Of a stretch of 12,346 nt of DNA, positions 1-7,282 are shown in pieces. The notes beneath the pieces were generated by a model. The model did not search any database. It saw nothing but the letters and a program-made list of their open reading frames with translations, and had not been told where the DNA came from. Position 1 is the first letter of the stretch. Every line of letters begins with the position of its first letter. The position numbers and the translations under genes were made by a program. Source of the stretch: CAYXOX01 sp964466745. Its GTDB lineage: Bacteria; Pseudomonadota; Alphaproteobacteria; Rhodobacterales; Rhodobacteraceae. The stretch lies in NCBI GenBank assembly GCA_964466745.1, contig CAYXOX010000088.1, positions 1-12,346 of the forward strand. The letters run 5' to 3'.

Positions 1-442
1 GGATGACGGCAACATGGCAGAACGCGGCGGCCGCCACGGCGAGGGCGATCCGGCCAAAGCGCCGCAAGCGCCAGGGTAGCGTATGGTCGCCGAATGAGGC
101 CGAAGTGAAGCGCGTGCCGGAACGTGCTCCCCCGCTCGCCCCGGTGCGCCTGGTTTGCCGGCTGAAAGGCGAGTGTCGGCGAATTATGGCCTGGAGCAAG
201 CGTGCGGCTACACGCCCTGTCCGCCGGAGATGCCAGCCCGAGTGGCCACAGCCGAAAGGCAGCCTGGCTGCGGCCATCCGCCCGCTCGGATAAGCCGCTT
301 CCAGGCTCGAAAGAGATCTATCCATGGCAACCTGCGGCGGCTGCTGATTTGGATCAGGGTCTTTCCCCGAGCGTTGGATTAGACAGCCGCGGCAAGCACG
401 ACCGGATGCCTGCCGATGGCGGGCACCGGCCCGGAGGTCTAG
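1..442. other. Upstream region of exporter operon, no confident gene
   Basis: No reading frame here resembles a protein I recognise. On the minus strand, a frame running off the left edge encodes a basic stretch followed by a hydrophobic one (about bases 67 to 1, reading RRFGRIALAVAAAAFCHVAV). This would fit the signal peptide or first membrane segment of a divergent gene starting at a TTG near 67 or a GTG near 37, but there is no clear ribosome binding site. The stretch should also hold the promoter of the exporter operon. I could not pick out a convincing -35/-10 pair. Confidence 0.3.
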
Positions 443-1609
443 ATGGCGACGACAGGGGAAGAAGACCGGAAATCGCGGGAACACCGCGCCTCCCAGCCAC
501 GGCAGGAGACGGAGCCCCGCTTGCCGGCGATACGCTCGGGCGCAGCTCCAACCGCACCGCCGCGATGGCGCCGTGCTCTGCCTTGGGCTTTCGGTCTCCT
601 GGTTGCCCTTGCCGCCGGGCTCGGCCTCGTCTTCAAGCCATGGGCCAGCGGTCTCGTCCCGGTGACGGTCGAGCTGGTCGAGGAGGCCCCGGCGACGCAG
701 GTTCTGGCGGTAAACGGGCGGATCGCCGCGCGCCAGTCCGTTGACGTGCGCGCGCTTGTCGGCGGCACGCTCAGCGAGGTTCGCATTGCCGAAGGAGACA
801 TGGTTCAGGCCGGAGCCGTGCTCGCCCGGATCGACTCCACCGGCCAGAGTGCCGCGTTGCGGCAGGCGGTGGCGGTGCTCGATGCGGCGCTCGTCGCCGA
901 GGCACGCGCGCGCGACGCGCTTGCCCGTGCGGAGGCGCTCGGCGCGAATATCGCGCGCACCGAAAGGGATGCCGCCGAACGCGGGCTGTTGACCGCGATG
1001 CAGGAGGTGGCGCGCGCCGCCGCGCAAGTAGACCAGGCGCAGGCACAGCTTGAGAATTTCACGCTGCATTCTCCGATGGACGGCACGGTACTCGCGCTGA
1101 ACGTCGAGCCTGGGCAGACGATAGACCAGGCGACAGTGCTGATGACGATTGCCGATCTCGAGCGGCTGGTCGTCGAGACGGATGTCGACGAGACCTACGC
1201 CACCCGTATTCGGGAGGGGCAACCTGCGATGCTCCAGCTGGCCGGGGAGCGCGCCACGCGCCCGGGGGAGGTGAGTTTCGTTTCCCAGCGGGTCGATGCA
1301 GGCACCGGCGGGCTCGGCGTGGAGCTATCCTTCGACGAGCCGGTCGCCGCTCCTGTCGGGCTGACGGTGACCGCCAACATCATCGTGGACGAGCGCTCTG
1401 CCGCGATCACCGCCCCCCGCACAGCAATCGAGGGGGGCGATGCTGTTTTCGTCGTCGTCGACGGCATCGCGCAGCGCCGCGAGGTGAGCGTGATCGATTG
1501 GCCGGCGGCCAGGCTGATCGTGACCGAGGGTCTCGTGCCCGGCGACGTGCTTGTCACCGACGCTGCCGGCCTCACGGCCGGCCAGGCAGTGCGGATAGAG
1601 CGGCCCTGA
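443..1609 (+). CDS. HlyD/MacA-type membrane fusion (periplasmic adaptor) protein of an ABC exporter
   Basis: This 388-residue protein is the periplasmic adaptor that should link the inner-membrane permease encoded next to it with an outer-membrane channel. It has a long charged, proline-rich cytoplasmic N-terminus (1-45) and one membrane segment (about 46-64). A split biotinyl-lipoyl-like domain follows, with its first half at about 100-131 (VGGTLSEVRIAEGDMVQAG) and its second half at about 208-238 (SPMDGTVLALNVEPGQ). These flank an Ala/Glu/Arg-rich helical hairpin (about 132-205), and beta-barrel and membrane-proximal domains occupy 240-388. The ATG at 443 is preceded by GGAGGT at a good distance, which fixes the start. 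The stop codon overlaps the permease start (TGATG at 1607-1611), so translation is probably coupled. The short hairpin resembles MacA/DevB more than long-hairpin HlyD proteins. The exported substrate cannot be read from the sequence. Confidence 0.93.
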   Translation: MATTGEEDRKSREHRASQPRQETEPRLPAIRSGAAPTAPPRWRRALPWAFGLLVALAAGLGLVFKPWASGLVPVTVELVEEAPATQVLAVNGRIAARQSVDVRALVGGTLSEVRIAEGDMVQAGAVLARIDSTGQSAALRQAVAVLDAALVAEARARDALARAEALGANIARTERDAAERGLLTAMQEVARAAAQVDQAQAQLENFTLHSPMDGTVLALNVEPGQTIDQATVLMTIADLERLVVETDVDETYATRIREGQPAMLQLAGERATRPGEVSFVSQRVDAGTGGLGVELSFDEPVAAPVGLTVTANIIVDERSAAITAPRTAIEGGDAVFVVVDGIAQRREVSVIDWPAARLIVTEGLVPGDVLVTDAAGLTAGQAVRIERP

Positions 1610-2814
1610 TGCTCTACGCGCTCAAGATCGCGACCCGCTACCTGACGGCCAGCAAGGCGCAGACATCGCTGCTCGTGCTGGGCGTGGCGGTGGGCGTGTT
1701 CATCTTCATCTTCATGTCGGCTCTGATCGGCGGGCTCGCCGAATTCATTGTCTCGCGCACCGTGGGTGACATCAGCCACGTCACGATCACCGCAGAGGAT
1801 CGCGACCCGGCCGTGCTGTTCACGCGCGAAGGCCATGTGCTGGTGGCAACGGAGCGCGGGCGCGCTCGGGCGGCGACGCTCCCGGATGCCGCAACCTTCA
1901 TCCCCCTGATCGAGACGGTGCCGGGCGTGACGGCCGTTTCACCACAGGTCAGTGGCGCTGGGTTCCTGACGCGCGGCGCGCAGGTCGCCCAGGTCAGCGT
2001 GACCGGGCTGGAGCCGGGCCGGGAGTCCGCGATCCTGAACCTTCGAGGCTACATGGTGGAAGGTTCCGAGCTTCTGGCCACGGGGGTGATCGTTCTCGGG
2101 GAGACACTGGCCGACGAGCTTTCGCTCCGGCTCGGGCAGACGGTGCGGCTGCAATCCTCCGCAGGGGCCTCGGCCGTGCTGACGGTGGGAGGAATCTACG
2201 AGACGGGCAACGGAATGATCGATGGCGGCAGCGTCTTCGTCAGCCTGTCGACCGCACGCACGCTCTTCGAGCTGCCCCAGGGCTTGACGCGGATCGAGAT
2301 CAAGCTCGCCGATCTGAACGAAGCCGATGCGACGGCCGAGCGCATTTCCGCGCTGACAGGGCTTGACGCGGTGCCCTGGACGGACGGCGCGGAGCAGCTG
2401 ATGGAGGCGCTCGATGCCCAGGCACAGACAGGTTACTTCCTGAAGTCCTTTGCCCTCATCACCATCGTGATCGGGGTCGCCTCGGCGCTTCTCCTTTCGA
2501 CCTACCGGCGCCGGCCCGAGATCGGGATCATGCGCGCCATGGGGGCCGGGCAGGGCTTCGTGGTTTTCGTGTTCGTCGCCCAGGGCGCGCTGGTGGGCCT
2601 CCTCGGGGGGCTTTCCGGCGCCGCGCTGGGTTATCTTGCGCTGCTTCCGTTCCCCCCGCGCGATGCCTTTGAACCCGGGACGCTGCCCATGGACATCACC
2701 CAGGGCTCCTACGGGCTGGCGATCACGCTGACGGTGATCGGCGCGGTCCTTGCCTCGATCCTGCCGGCAAGGTCGGCGGCCAGGGTCGATCCGGTCACGG
2801 CGATCGGGCAATGA
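1609..2814 (+). CDS. MacB/LolC/FtsX-type ABC transporter permease (DevC-like)
   Basis: This 401-residue inner-membrane permease has the type VII ABC layout. There is one N-terminal membrane helix (about 19-43), a large periplasmic domain (about 50-275), and three C-terminal helices (about 278-298, 316-346 and 367-386). The segment between helices 2 and 3, YRRRPEIGIMRAMGA (299-313), is the conserved cytoplasmic coupling region of FtsX-like permeases. The C-terminus ends in the typical PARSAARVDPVTAIG. I chose the ATG at 1609, which overlaps the adaptor stop, because MLYALKIATRYL is a normal start for this family. An in-frame extension further upstream lies inside the adaptor gene and looks unlike protein. 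The stop overlaps the ATPase start as ATGA. The permease carries no fused ATPase domain, unlike MacB, so it depends on the next gene. Confidence 0.94.
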   Translation: MLYALKIATRYLTASKAQTSLLVLGVAVGVFIFIFMSALIGGLAEFIVSRTVGDISHVTITAEDRDPAVLFTREGHVLVATERGRARAATLPDAATFIPLIETVPGVTAVSPQVSGAGFLTRGAQVAQVSVTGLEPGRESAILNLRGYMVEGSELLATGVIVLGETLADELSLRLGQTVRLQSSAGASAVLTVGGIYETGNGMIDGGSVFVSLSTARTLFELPQGLTRIEIKLADLNEADATAERISALTGLDAVPWTDGAEQLMEALDAQAQTGYFLKSFALITIVIGVASALLLSTYRRRPEIGIMRAMGAGQGFVVFVFVAQGALVGLLGGLSGAALGYLALLPFPPRDAFEPGTLPMDITQGSYGLAITLTVIGAVLASILPARSAARVDPVTAIGQ

Positions 2815-3488
2815 CGACGCTTCTCGAGGCCGACGCCCTCTACAAGACCTTCGGCACCGGCGATGCCGCGACACGCGTGCTGCGCGGCCTCTCCCTGCGG
2901 CTGGAGGCCGGCGAGTTGGCGGCGCTGCTGGGCCCTTCGGGGTCGGGCAAGAGCACGCTCCTGACCATCCTCGGCACGTTGATGAAGCCCACCGCGGGGC
3001 GTTATCGCATGCTCGCGGTGGATCTCGTGGCCGCCGATGATCGCGCTCTCACGGAGTTTCGCAACCGGCACATCGGCTTCGTCTTCCAGTTCCATAACCT
3101 GCTGCCCGATTTCACTGCGCTGGAGAACGTTCTTTTCCCGACGGCGGTGCGGGAGGGGCGCGAGACGGCGCAGGCTCGTGCGCGCGGGCGCGAACTGCTG
3201 GTCCGGATGGGGTTGGAGGCCCGCATAGACTACCCCTCCGCCAATCTCTCAGGTGGCCAGAAGCAGCGGGTCGCGGTCGCCCGCGCACTGATGAACCGGC
3301 CCGAACTCGTGCTGGCGGACGAACCGACAGGCAATCTCGATCGCGAGGCGGCCATGCAGGTGATGGCGCTGATTGAAGAGATCAACCGGGAAGAGGGGAC
3401 AACCTTCCTGATCTCCACCCATGACGAGACGATTGCAGGACTCTGCCGACGGCAGATCGTGGTGCGCGATGGCCGGGTTTCGGGGTGA
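2811..3488 (+). CDS. ABC exporter ATP-binding protein (LolD/MacB/DevA type)
   Basis: This 225-residue cytoplasmic ATPase should power the permease encoded just upstream. All nucleotide-binding motifs are present: Walker A GPSGSGKST (41-49), the Q-loop at Gln93 (VFQFHNLLPDFTALENV), the ABC signature LSGGQKQRVAVARAL (146-160), Walker B LVLADEPTGNLD (166-177) and the H-loop histidine in STHD (His204). The VFQFHNLLPDFTALENV and ADEPTGNLD segments are characteristic of the lipoprotein-release and macrolide-exporter (LolD/MacB) ATPase group. The start ATG at 2811 overlaps the permease stop by four bases (ATGA). The gene order adaptor-permease-ATPase matches the DevBCA glycolipid exporters of cyanobacteria. 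LolD proper serves LolC/LolE without a HlyD adaptor, so a Lol role is unlikely here. Confidence 0.95.
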   Translation: MTTLLEADALYKTFGTGDAATRVLRGLSLRLEAGELAALLGPSGSGKSTLLTILGTLMKPTAGRYRMLAVDLVAADDRALTEFRNRHIGFVFQFHNLLPDFTALENVLFPTAVREGRETAQARARGRELLVRMGLEARIDYPSANLSGGQKQRVAVARALMNRPELVLADEPTGNLDREAAMQVMALIEEINREEGTTFLISTHDETIAGLCRRQIVVRDGRVSG

Positions 3489-3602
3489 CGTCCGATCCCT
3501 GCCCGGCGCCGGCCGAGCTCCGACCGAGGCCGCGGTACGGCTACCCGGCGCGACCCGCGGGAGGACGGATCTGGCCGGATACAACGGCGCTCCCTCCCTG
3601 TT

Positions 3603-3911
3603 TCAGATATCGACCATGACGCGCCCGTTCTCGATGCGGGTCGGGTAGGTTCGCAGGTCATCGCATGCCGGCGGGGTTTCGACCTCGCCGGTGGTGAAGT
3701 CGAAGATCGACGCGTGCTTGGGGCATTCCACGGTGTTCTCGACGACGAGCCCGCCGGAGAGGTGGACGGTTTCGTGCGGGCACAGCCCGTCGGTGCAGAA
3801 GAATTCGCCCTGGTGGTTCCGGAAGATCGCGAAGGTGCGGCCCTCGTGATCGAAGCGGAGGGCTTCTTCTTCGCCGATTTCGCTCGCCGCGCAGGCATCG
3901 ATCCAGGGCAT
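3603..3911 (-). CDS. MocE-type Rieske [2Fe-2S] ferredoxin
   Basis: This 102-residue soluble electron carrier has the two Rieske cluster motifs, CPH (Cys44, His46) and CPKH (Cys63, His66), 16 residues apart. It has the usual small-domain pattern, with FAIFRNHQGEFFCTDGLCPHE before the cluster and SIFDFTTGEVETPPACDDLRTYP after it. Length and motifs fit the ferredoxins of multicomponent oxygenases and MocE of rhizopine catabolism. The start is ATG at 3911-3909 with a weak purine-rich site (AGAAGAGA) upstream. The gene lies 47 bases downstream of the hydroxylase on the same strand, almost certainly in one transcript, and is the obvious electron donor to it. No ferredoxin reductase (MocF equivalent) is in the window, so electrons must come from a reductase encoded elsewhere. 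Confidence 0.93.
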   Translation of the reverse strand: MPWIDACAASEIGEEEALRFDHEGRTFAIFRNHQGEFFCTDGLCPHETVHLSGGLVVENTVECPKHASIFDFTTGEVETPPACDDLRTYPTRIENGRVMVDI

Positions 3912-3958
3912 CGCTAGCGTCCGTCTCTTCTCGTCATGTCGCTCGACCTCTTGGGGAG

Positions 3959-4960
3959 CTACGCCTTGGCGCGGGCCTTCCTGGCGCGCAGGCGCGCCTT
4001 CATCTGGTCGTCGGCTTCTTTGGTTCCGTCGTGATAGGTGCCGAAGACGCGGTCGAACGGCACCAGCCCGTCGCCGCCATAGTTCACCTCGAAATACTTG
4101 TGGTGCAGGTAGTGCATGTAGGCATGGGTATCGAAGGCGCGGTCCTCCGAGACCTCCACCTTGTCGAAACCCACGTGGCCCGGCACGGCCCCGAACCCCG
4201 CGAAATGCAGCTGGTAGAGCGCGATGATCGGGTTCGAGGGGATGATGAAGTGCCAGAAGACCGTCGAGAAGTAGAGCAGGTGCTCCACGGGGTGCATCGA
4301 AAGCGAGGACCAGGGGCTGGGGTTCACCGAGTTGTGGTGCACCGAGTGGATCCATTTGTAGAGCACCGGCACGTGGATCAGCCGGTGGATCAGGTAGAAG
4401 TGCAGATCGTGGATGATCGGCACCAGCAGCACGACGAAGGCGAGCCAGAAGGGATTCTCGGCGAAGGCCAGCCACTGCACATGGCCGTTGGCGAAGGCCC
4501 AGAGCATGAGCACCTGCAGCCCCGTCCAGATGGGTACCCCGAAGAAGACCGAGCGCAGCGCATTGTCCAGCGTCTGGCCGCGGAACCAGAAGACATCCGA
4601 AGGCTGGTTTGACGGGAACCTGTGGTTGTACTTGAACCGGGTTTCCTGCCGCCGCTTGACGTAGAGCGGCCACTCCCAGGCCTGGTACCAGAGGATGGTA
4701 AGCGCCGCGTTGATCGCGAGCATCTTCAGCGCCCAGCCCCAGGCGAAGCTCTGCAACACCTCCGGCGCGGGAACGACGAGATGCCAGTAGACAACCGCCG
4801 AGATCATGAAGAGCACGTTGTAGGGAAAGAAGAAAGCCGGGATCCAGGCGAGGATCTTCCTGGGCTGCGGCGGAAACAGCCAGATCGGCGCCGGTTCGAG
4901 AGCCTTGCTCGGCGCCCAGTCGCCACGCTTGTCGCGGCTGCCGAACTTCAGGTCGTCCAT
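3959..4960 (-). CDS. Di-iron membrane hydroxylase of the sterol desaturase / fatty acid hydroxylase superfamily
   Basis: This 333-residue integral membrane protein carries the histidine boxes of non-haem di-iron membrane oxygenases. They are HDLHFYLIHRLIH (184-196), HSVHH (205-209), HPVEH (223-227) and HAYMHYLHH (279-287). Hydrophobic helices lie at about 37-65, 73-92, 137-157, 169-190 and 228-250, leaving the boxes on the cytoplasmic face. A basic tail (KARLRARKARAKA) ends the protein. The start is ATG at 4960, preceded by GGAGGGGAAG, a strong ribosome binding site; a longer in-frame extension upstream is not protein-like. It is longer than CrtZ carotenoid hydroxylases (about 170 residues) and close in size to OlsE-type lipid hydroxylases. 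The Rieske gene behind it points to an oxygen-dependent hydroxylation. The substrate is unknown: a lipid, an ornithine-lipid headgroup or a MocD-like inositol derivative are all possible. Confidence 0.92.
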   Translation of the reverse strand: MDDLKFGSRDKRGDWAPSKALEPAPIWLFPPQPRKILAWIPAFFFPYNVLFMISAVVYWHLVVPAPEVLQSFAWGWALKMLAINAALTILWYQAWEWPLYVKRRQETRFKYNHRFPSNQPSDVFWFRGQTLDNALRSVFFGVPIWTGLQVLMLWAFANGHVQWLAFAENPFWLAFVVLLVPIIHDLHFYLIHRLIHVPVLYKWIHSVHHNSVNPSPWSSLSMHPVEHLLYFSTVFWHFIIPSNPIIALYQLHFAGFGAVPGHVGFDKVEVSEDRAFDTHAYMHYLHHKYFEVNYGGDGLVPFDRVFGTYHDGTKEADDQMKARLRARKARAKA

Positions 4961-5541
4961 TGCGCTTCCCCTCCGATACTCAACCCGTGGGCGTCTGTCC
5001 TGGCTGCGGCCACCGAATTCGAAAGCCGTTCCGCGAGACGCCGGGCGCAAAGTCGGGGCCCGGCCGGCGTTCGAGCCTTCGCCGCCGCAGGGCCAGGCGC
5101 TGAAAATGTGCCGCGGGGGTGTGCGTCTCGGGCGCGATGCCGCGAGGTGGTTCCCCGTCGCGGCAAGCGCGCGCCCAGAGGCCAGTCCCGTGCAACACCG
5201 CCCCCCCGACCGGCCCGGCTGCCGCCGCCCCGTGGCGTCAAGACGATAGGGATCTCGGCCGAGCGATGTCAATAACTTCACCCGGTGGATTTATTTTGTC
5301 GTCGGCGCGCTGGCCACCCGAGACGCATCGCAACTGCACCGAACGCGATGGCCGCTGGCCCTGGGCTTCCGGCTGGCGCCGTCTTGCCGAAAGGTGCGGG
5401 GCCAGGTCGCGCAAGGGTTGCCATACCCTCGGCATCCAAGCCACCCCGGTGCTTGACGCGTACCTGCCATGCTGCAACGCTGGCACAGCCTCGGTCGAAG
5501 AGGTGGCGAGCCGAGGCCGCAAAACGGACCAAGCTGTTTCC
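4961..5541. other. 581-base divergent intergenic region between hydroxylase operon and ROK regulator
   Basis: This stretch holds no recognisable gene. Its GC-rich sequence is interrupted by one AT-rich island at about 5265-5300, where a minus-strand promoter can be seen (separate entry). Short dyads lie in and beside this island: CTCGGCCGAG at 5254-5263, and CACC-C-GGTG at about 5279-5287, next to a TTATTTTG stretch at about 5289-5296. These could be operators of the divergent ROK repressor. Between the island and the hydroxylase start lie about 275 bases of leader without a frame I recognise. On the ROK side I see no clear promoter; TTGACG near 5454 has no matching -10. Confidence 0.5.
5243..5272 (-). 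promoter_or_regulatory. Predicted sigma70-type promoter for the hydroxylase-Rieske operon
   Basis: On the minus strand a perfect -35 hexamer TTGACA (5272-5267) is followed after 18 bases by TATCGT (5248-5243). This would start transcription near 5236 and leave a leader of about 275 bases before the hydroxylase ATG. The spacer contains the perfect palindrome CTCGGCCGAG (5254-5263), well placed for a repressor to block RNA polymerase. The -10 matches only four of six consensus positions, so the call is moderate. Confidence 0.5.
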
Positions 5542-6780
5542 ATGACAAAAAATGGCCCTTGGTTCTGGCTGCTCGAAGGTGATGCAAGCCGTCTGGGCCG
5601 CAATCAGCTCGGCCTTAAAGAGCACAACGAACGTGTCGTCCTTAGCCTGATCCTCGAGGCTGGTTCGCTTTCCAAAGCCGAGATCGCGCGGATCACCCGG
5701 CTATCTCCGCAAACGGTCACGAACCTTGTCAACCGGCTTCTGGAAGAACGGCTCCTGCGCAAGAAGAACGTGGTCCGTGGCCGCGTGGGCCAGCCCTCGA
5801 CGCCCATCGAGCTCGATCCGGACGGAGCGCTTTCCGTGGGTGTGAAGATCGGCCGGCGTTCGCTCGATCTGATCGCCCTTTCCTTCGACCGGCAGATCGT
5901 GGGCCGCCGCCGTTATCCGTACGAGGTTCTGGAAAAGCAGGTCGTGTCCGAGCTCATCGGCCCTGCCTACAGGAGCCTTGTCGATGGCCTCACCCCTCAC
6001 CAGCGCGGGCGGCTGGCGGGGATCGGCGTAGCTGCCCCGACGGCCCTAGAAAACGGCATCGCGGTCATCGGGGATCCCGGCAGCGGCGCCTCGCGCTGGG
6101 CGGAGGCAGACCTCGCCGCTCGGATCGAGGAGGTGGCAGGGCTCGACGTGATCATCGCCAACGATGCAACCGCAGCCTGCCTCGCCGAGATCGAGTTCGC
6201 ACGCGAGAACCGGCAGCGCCCGATGATCTATTTCTACCTGTCTACGCTCATCGGGGGCGGACTGGTGGTGGATGGGAACATCGTGTTCGGCCGCACGGGG
6301 AATGCCGGTGCCGTCAACGCGATCCCGCTTTCGCTGAGAGCCGAAAGCGAAGCAAAGCCGGCCCAATTACTCGAGGCGGCCTCGCTCGACAGGCTCGAGG
6401 CGATCGCCGCGCGGCAAGGTGTTGCGGCACATGTCTTCCGCGAAGACGGCGGCACGGATGCCGCTCCGGACCCTGCAGCGCTCGCCTGCTTCGACGAGTG
6501 GTGCAAGCTGGCGGCCGATGCGCTCGCCTTCGCCGCGATCTCGGGCACGAGTTTCATCGAGGCCGAAGAGGTGGTGATCGACGGGGTGCTGCACCGGGAT
6601 CTCCTCAGCCGTCTGCTCGACGCCGTCGGGGCGCGGCTGCAGGGCTACAACCTCGAAGGCATCGTGGTGCCCGCGTTGCGCCTCGGTAGGATCGGACTGG
6701 ACGCGCGCGCGATCGGGGCCGCAATCCTGCCCATGATCACCCATTTCCTGCCGGACAAGGAAGGTGCGCAAGGGCGGTAG
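5542..6780 (+). CDS. ROK-family transcriptional repressor
   Basis: This 412-residue regulator has an N-terminal winged helix-turn-helix (about 40-75: SLSKAEIARITRLSPQTVTN then LVNRLLEERLL). A ROK sugar-binding fold follows, with the GVAAPT segment (162-167), NDATAACLAE (207-216) holding the ROK Asn-Asp pair, and GGGLVVDGNIVFGRTGNAG (238-256). The phosphate-loop DxGGT of active ROK kinases is replaced by KIGRRS at about 102-107. The CxCGxxGC zinc motif that usually follows the GxxGxxG region is absent (IPLSLRAESEAKPAQ instead). It is therefore probably a non-enzymatic sensor. The ATG at 5542 gives a normal N-terminus (WLLEGDASRLGRNQL) although its ribosome binding site is weak. No sugar transporter follows, as is usual for such regulators in alphaproteobacteria. 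The nearest target is the divergent hydroxylase-Rieske operon, which is inference. Confidence 0.88.
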   Translation: MTKNGPWFWLLEGDASRLGRNQLGLKEHNERVVLSLILEAGSLSKAEIARITRLSPQTVTNLVNRLLEERLLRKKNVVRGRVGQPSTPIELDPDGALSVGVKIGRRSLDLIALSFDRQIVGRRRYPYEVLEKQVVSELIGPAYRSLVDGLTPHQRGRLAGIGVAAPTALENGIAVIGDPGSGASRWAEADLAARIEEVAGLDVIIANDATAACLAEIEFARENRQRPMIYFYLSTLIGGGLVVDGNIVFGRTGNAGAVNAIPLSLRAESEAKPAQLLEAASLDRLEAIAARQGVAAHVFREDGGTDAAPDPAALACFDEWCKLAADALAFAAISGTSFIEAEEVVIDGVLHRDLLSRLLDAVGARLQGYNLEGIVVPALRLGRIGLDARAIGAAILPMITHFLPDKEGAQGR

Positions 6781-6829
6781 CCCCTCACCGGCCGATGCCG
6801 CTATTCAGATCGTGGCCGATAGGCCAGGA

Positions 6830-6853
6830 AACGCCCATCCTTGCTTGGGCGTT
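6830..6853. terminator. Hairpin terminator between convergent ROK gene and GST pseudogene
   Basis: AACGCCCA (6830-6837) and TGGGCGTT (6846-6853) form a perfect 8-bp stem with an 8-base loop. It lies 50 bases after the ROK stop and just beyond the end of the minus-strand pseudogene frame. On the minus strand it is followed by TTTCC and on the plus strand by a T-rich stretch, so it may work in both directions. A second small dyad, TGGCC-GATA-GGCCA, lies at 6813-6826. The U-runs are imperfect, so efficiency is uncertain. Confidence 0.55.
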
Positions 6854-6867
6854 CAGTATTCTCTCTG

Positions 6868-7272
6868 TCACGCGGGCTTCGCACGGCAACAAGGTGCGCG
6901 CCGAGCGCCGATGGAGAGCTTGCAGAACAGCGTGTCCTCCCAACCGAGCCGTTGCGCGAAAACTCCCAGCGAAGCCCTGAAGCGCCCTGTCACCGAGCAG
7001 GCGGATCTTGAGCGCCTGCATGTGGTCCGGCTGCGCCCATGCCTCGTCCCGATCGATCTCTCCGTGCCGGGCCGCCGCATACGCGCGCTGTCGCCGATCA
7101 CGCGGCTCCCGTCGACCAGCGCGGGCAGCTTGCCCAAGGGCCCCTTCGAGGGCATCGCCTCGCGCGTCTCGTAGGGCAGGCCGGACATCGCCAGAAGCGC
7201 CTCGGCCTTGAGGTTGAGGGGCGAAGCGTTGCGCATCCCCCAGGCCGAGGCGGGTTTCATGAGCGTCAGCAT
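6868..7272 (-). pseudogene. Decayed glutathione S-transferase / Tom37-metaxin-like gene
   Basis: The first 60 or so residues from ATG 7272 look like an intact GST thioredoxin-fold N-terminus: LNLKAEALLAMSGLPYE, then GPLGKLPALVDG and VIGDSA, the motif around the glutathione-binding Asp-Ser. Directly after this the frame becomes Arg/Ser/Thr-rich and unlike any protein. In the +2-shifted frame the expected continuation appears (RAYAAARHGEIDRDEAWAQP at about 7090-7030). Near 6950-6900 the original frame again looks family-like (AQRLGWEDTLFCKLSIGARR). This pattern suggests at least two compensating frameshifts and a lost C-terminus; the intact family is usually around 230-260 residues. An ATG at 7290 would overlap the SDR gene, but GAGAGG precedes 7272 and favours that start. 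It lies directly behind the SDR gene, on the same strand. A sequencing error is possible, though more than one would be needed. Confidence 0.6.
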
Positions 7273-7282
7273 GGCGGCCCTC

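Noticed and set aside
3489..3602. Terminator between the convergent ATPase and Rieske genes.
   Set aside because: The spacer has GC-rich partial dyads but no clean stem followed by a T-run in either direction.
5119..5541. N-terminal extension of the ROK regulator to 5119.
   Set aside because: The extra 141 residues are Arg/Pro/Cys-rich and unlike ROK proteins, and they would cover the divergent promoter; ATG 5542 gives a normal family N-terminus.
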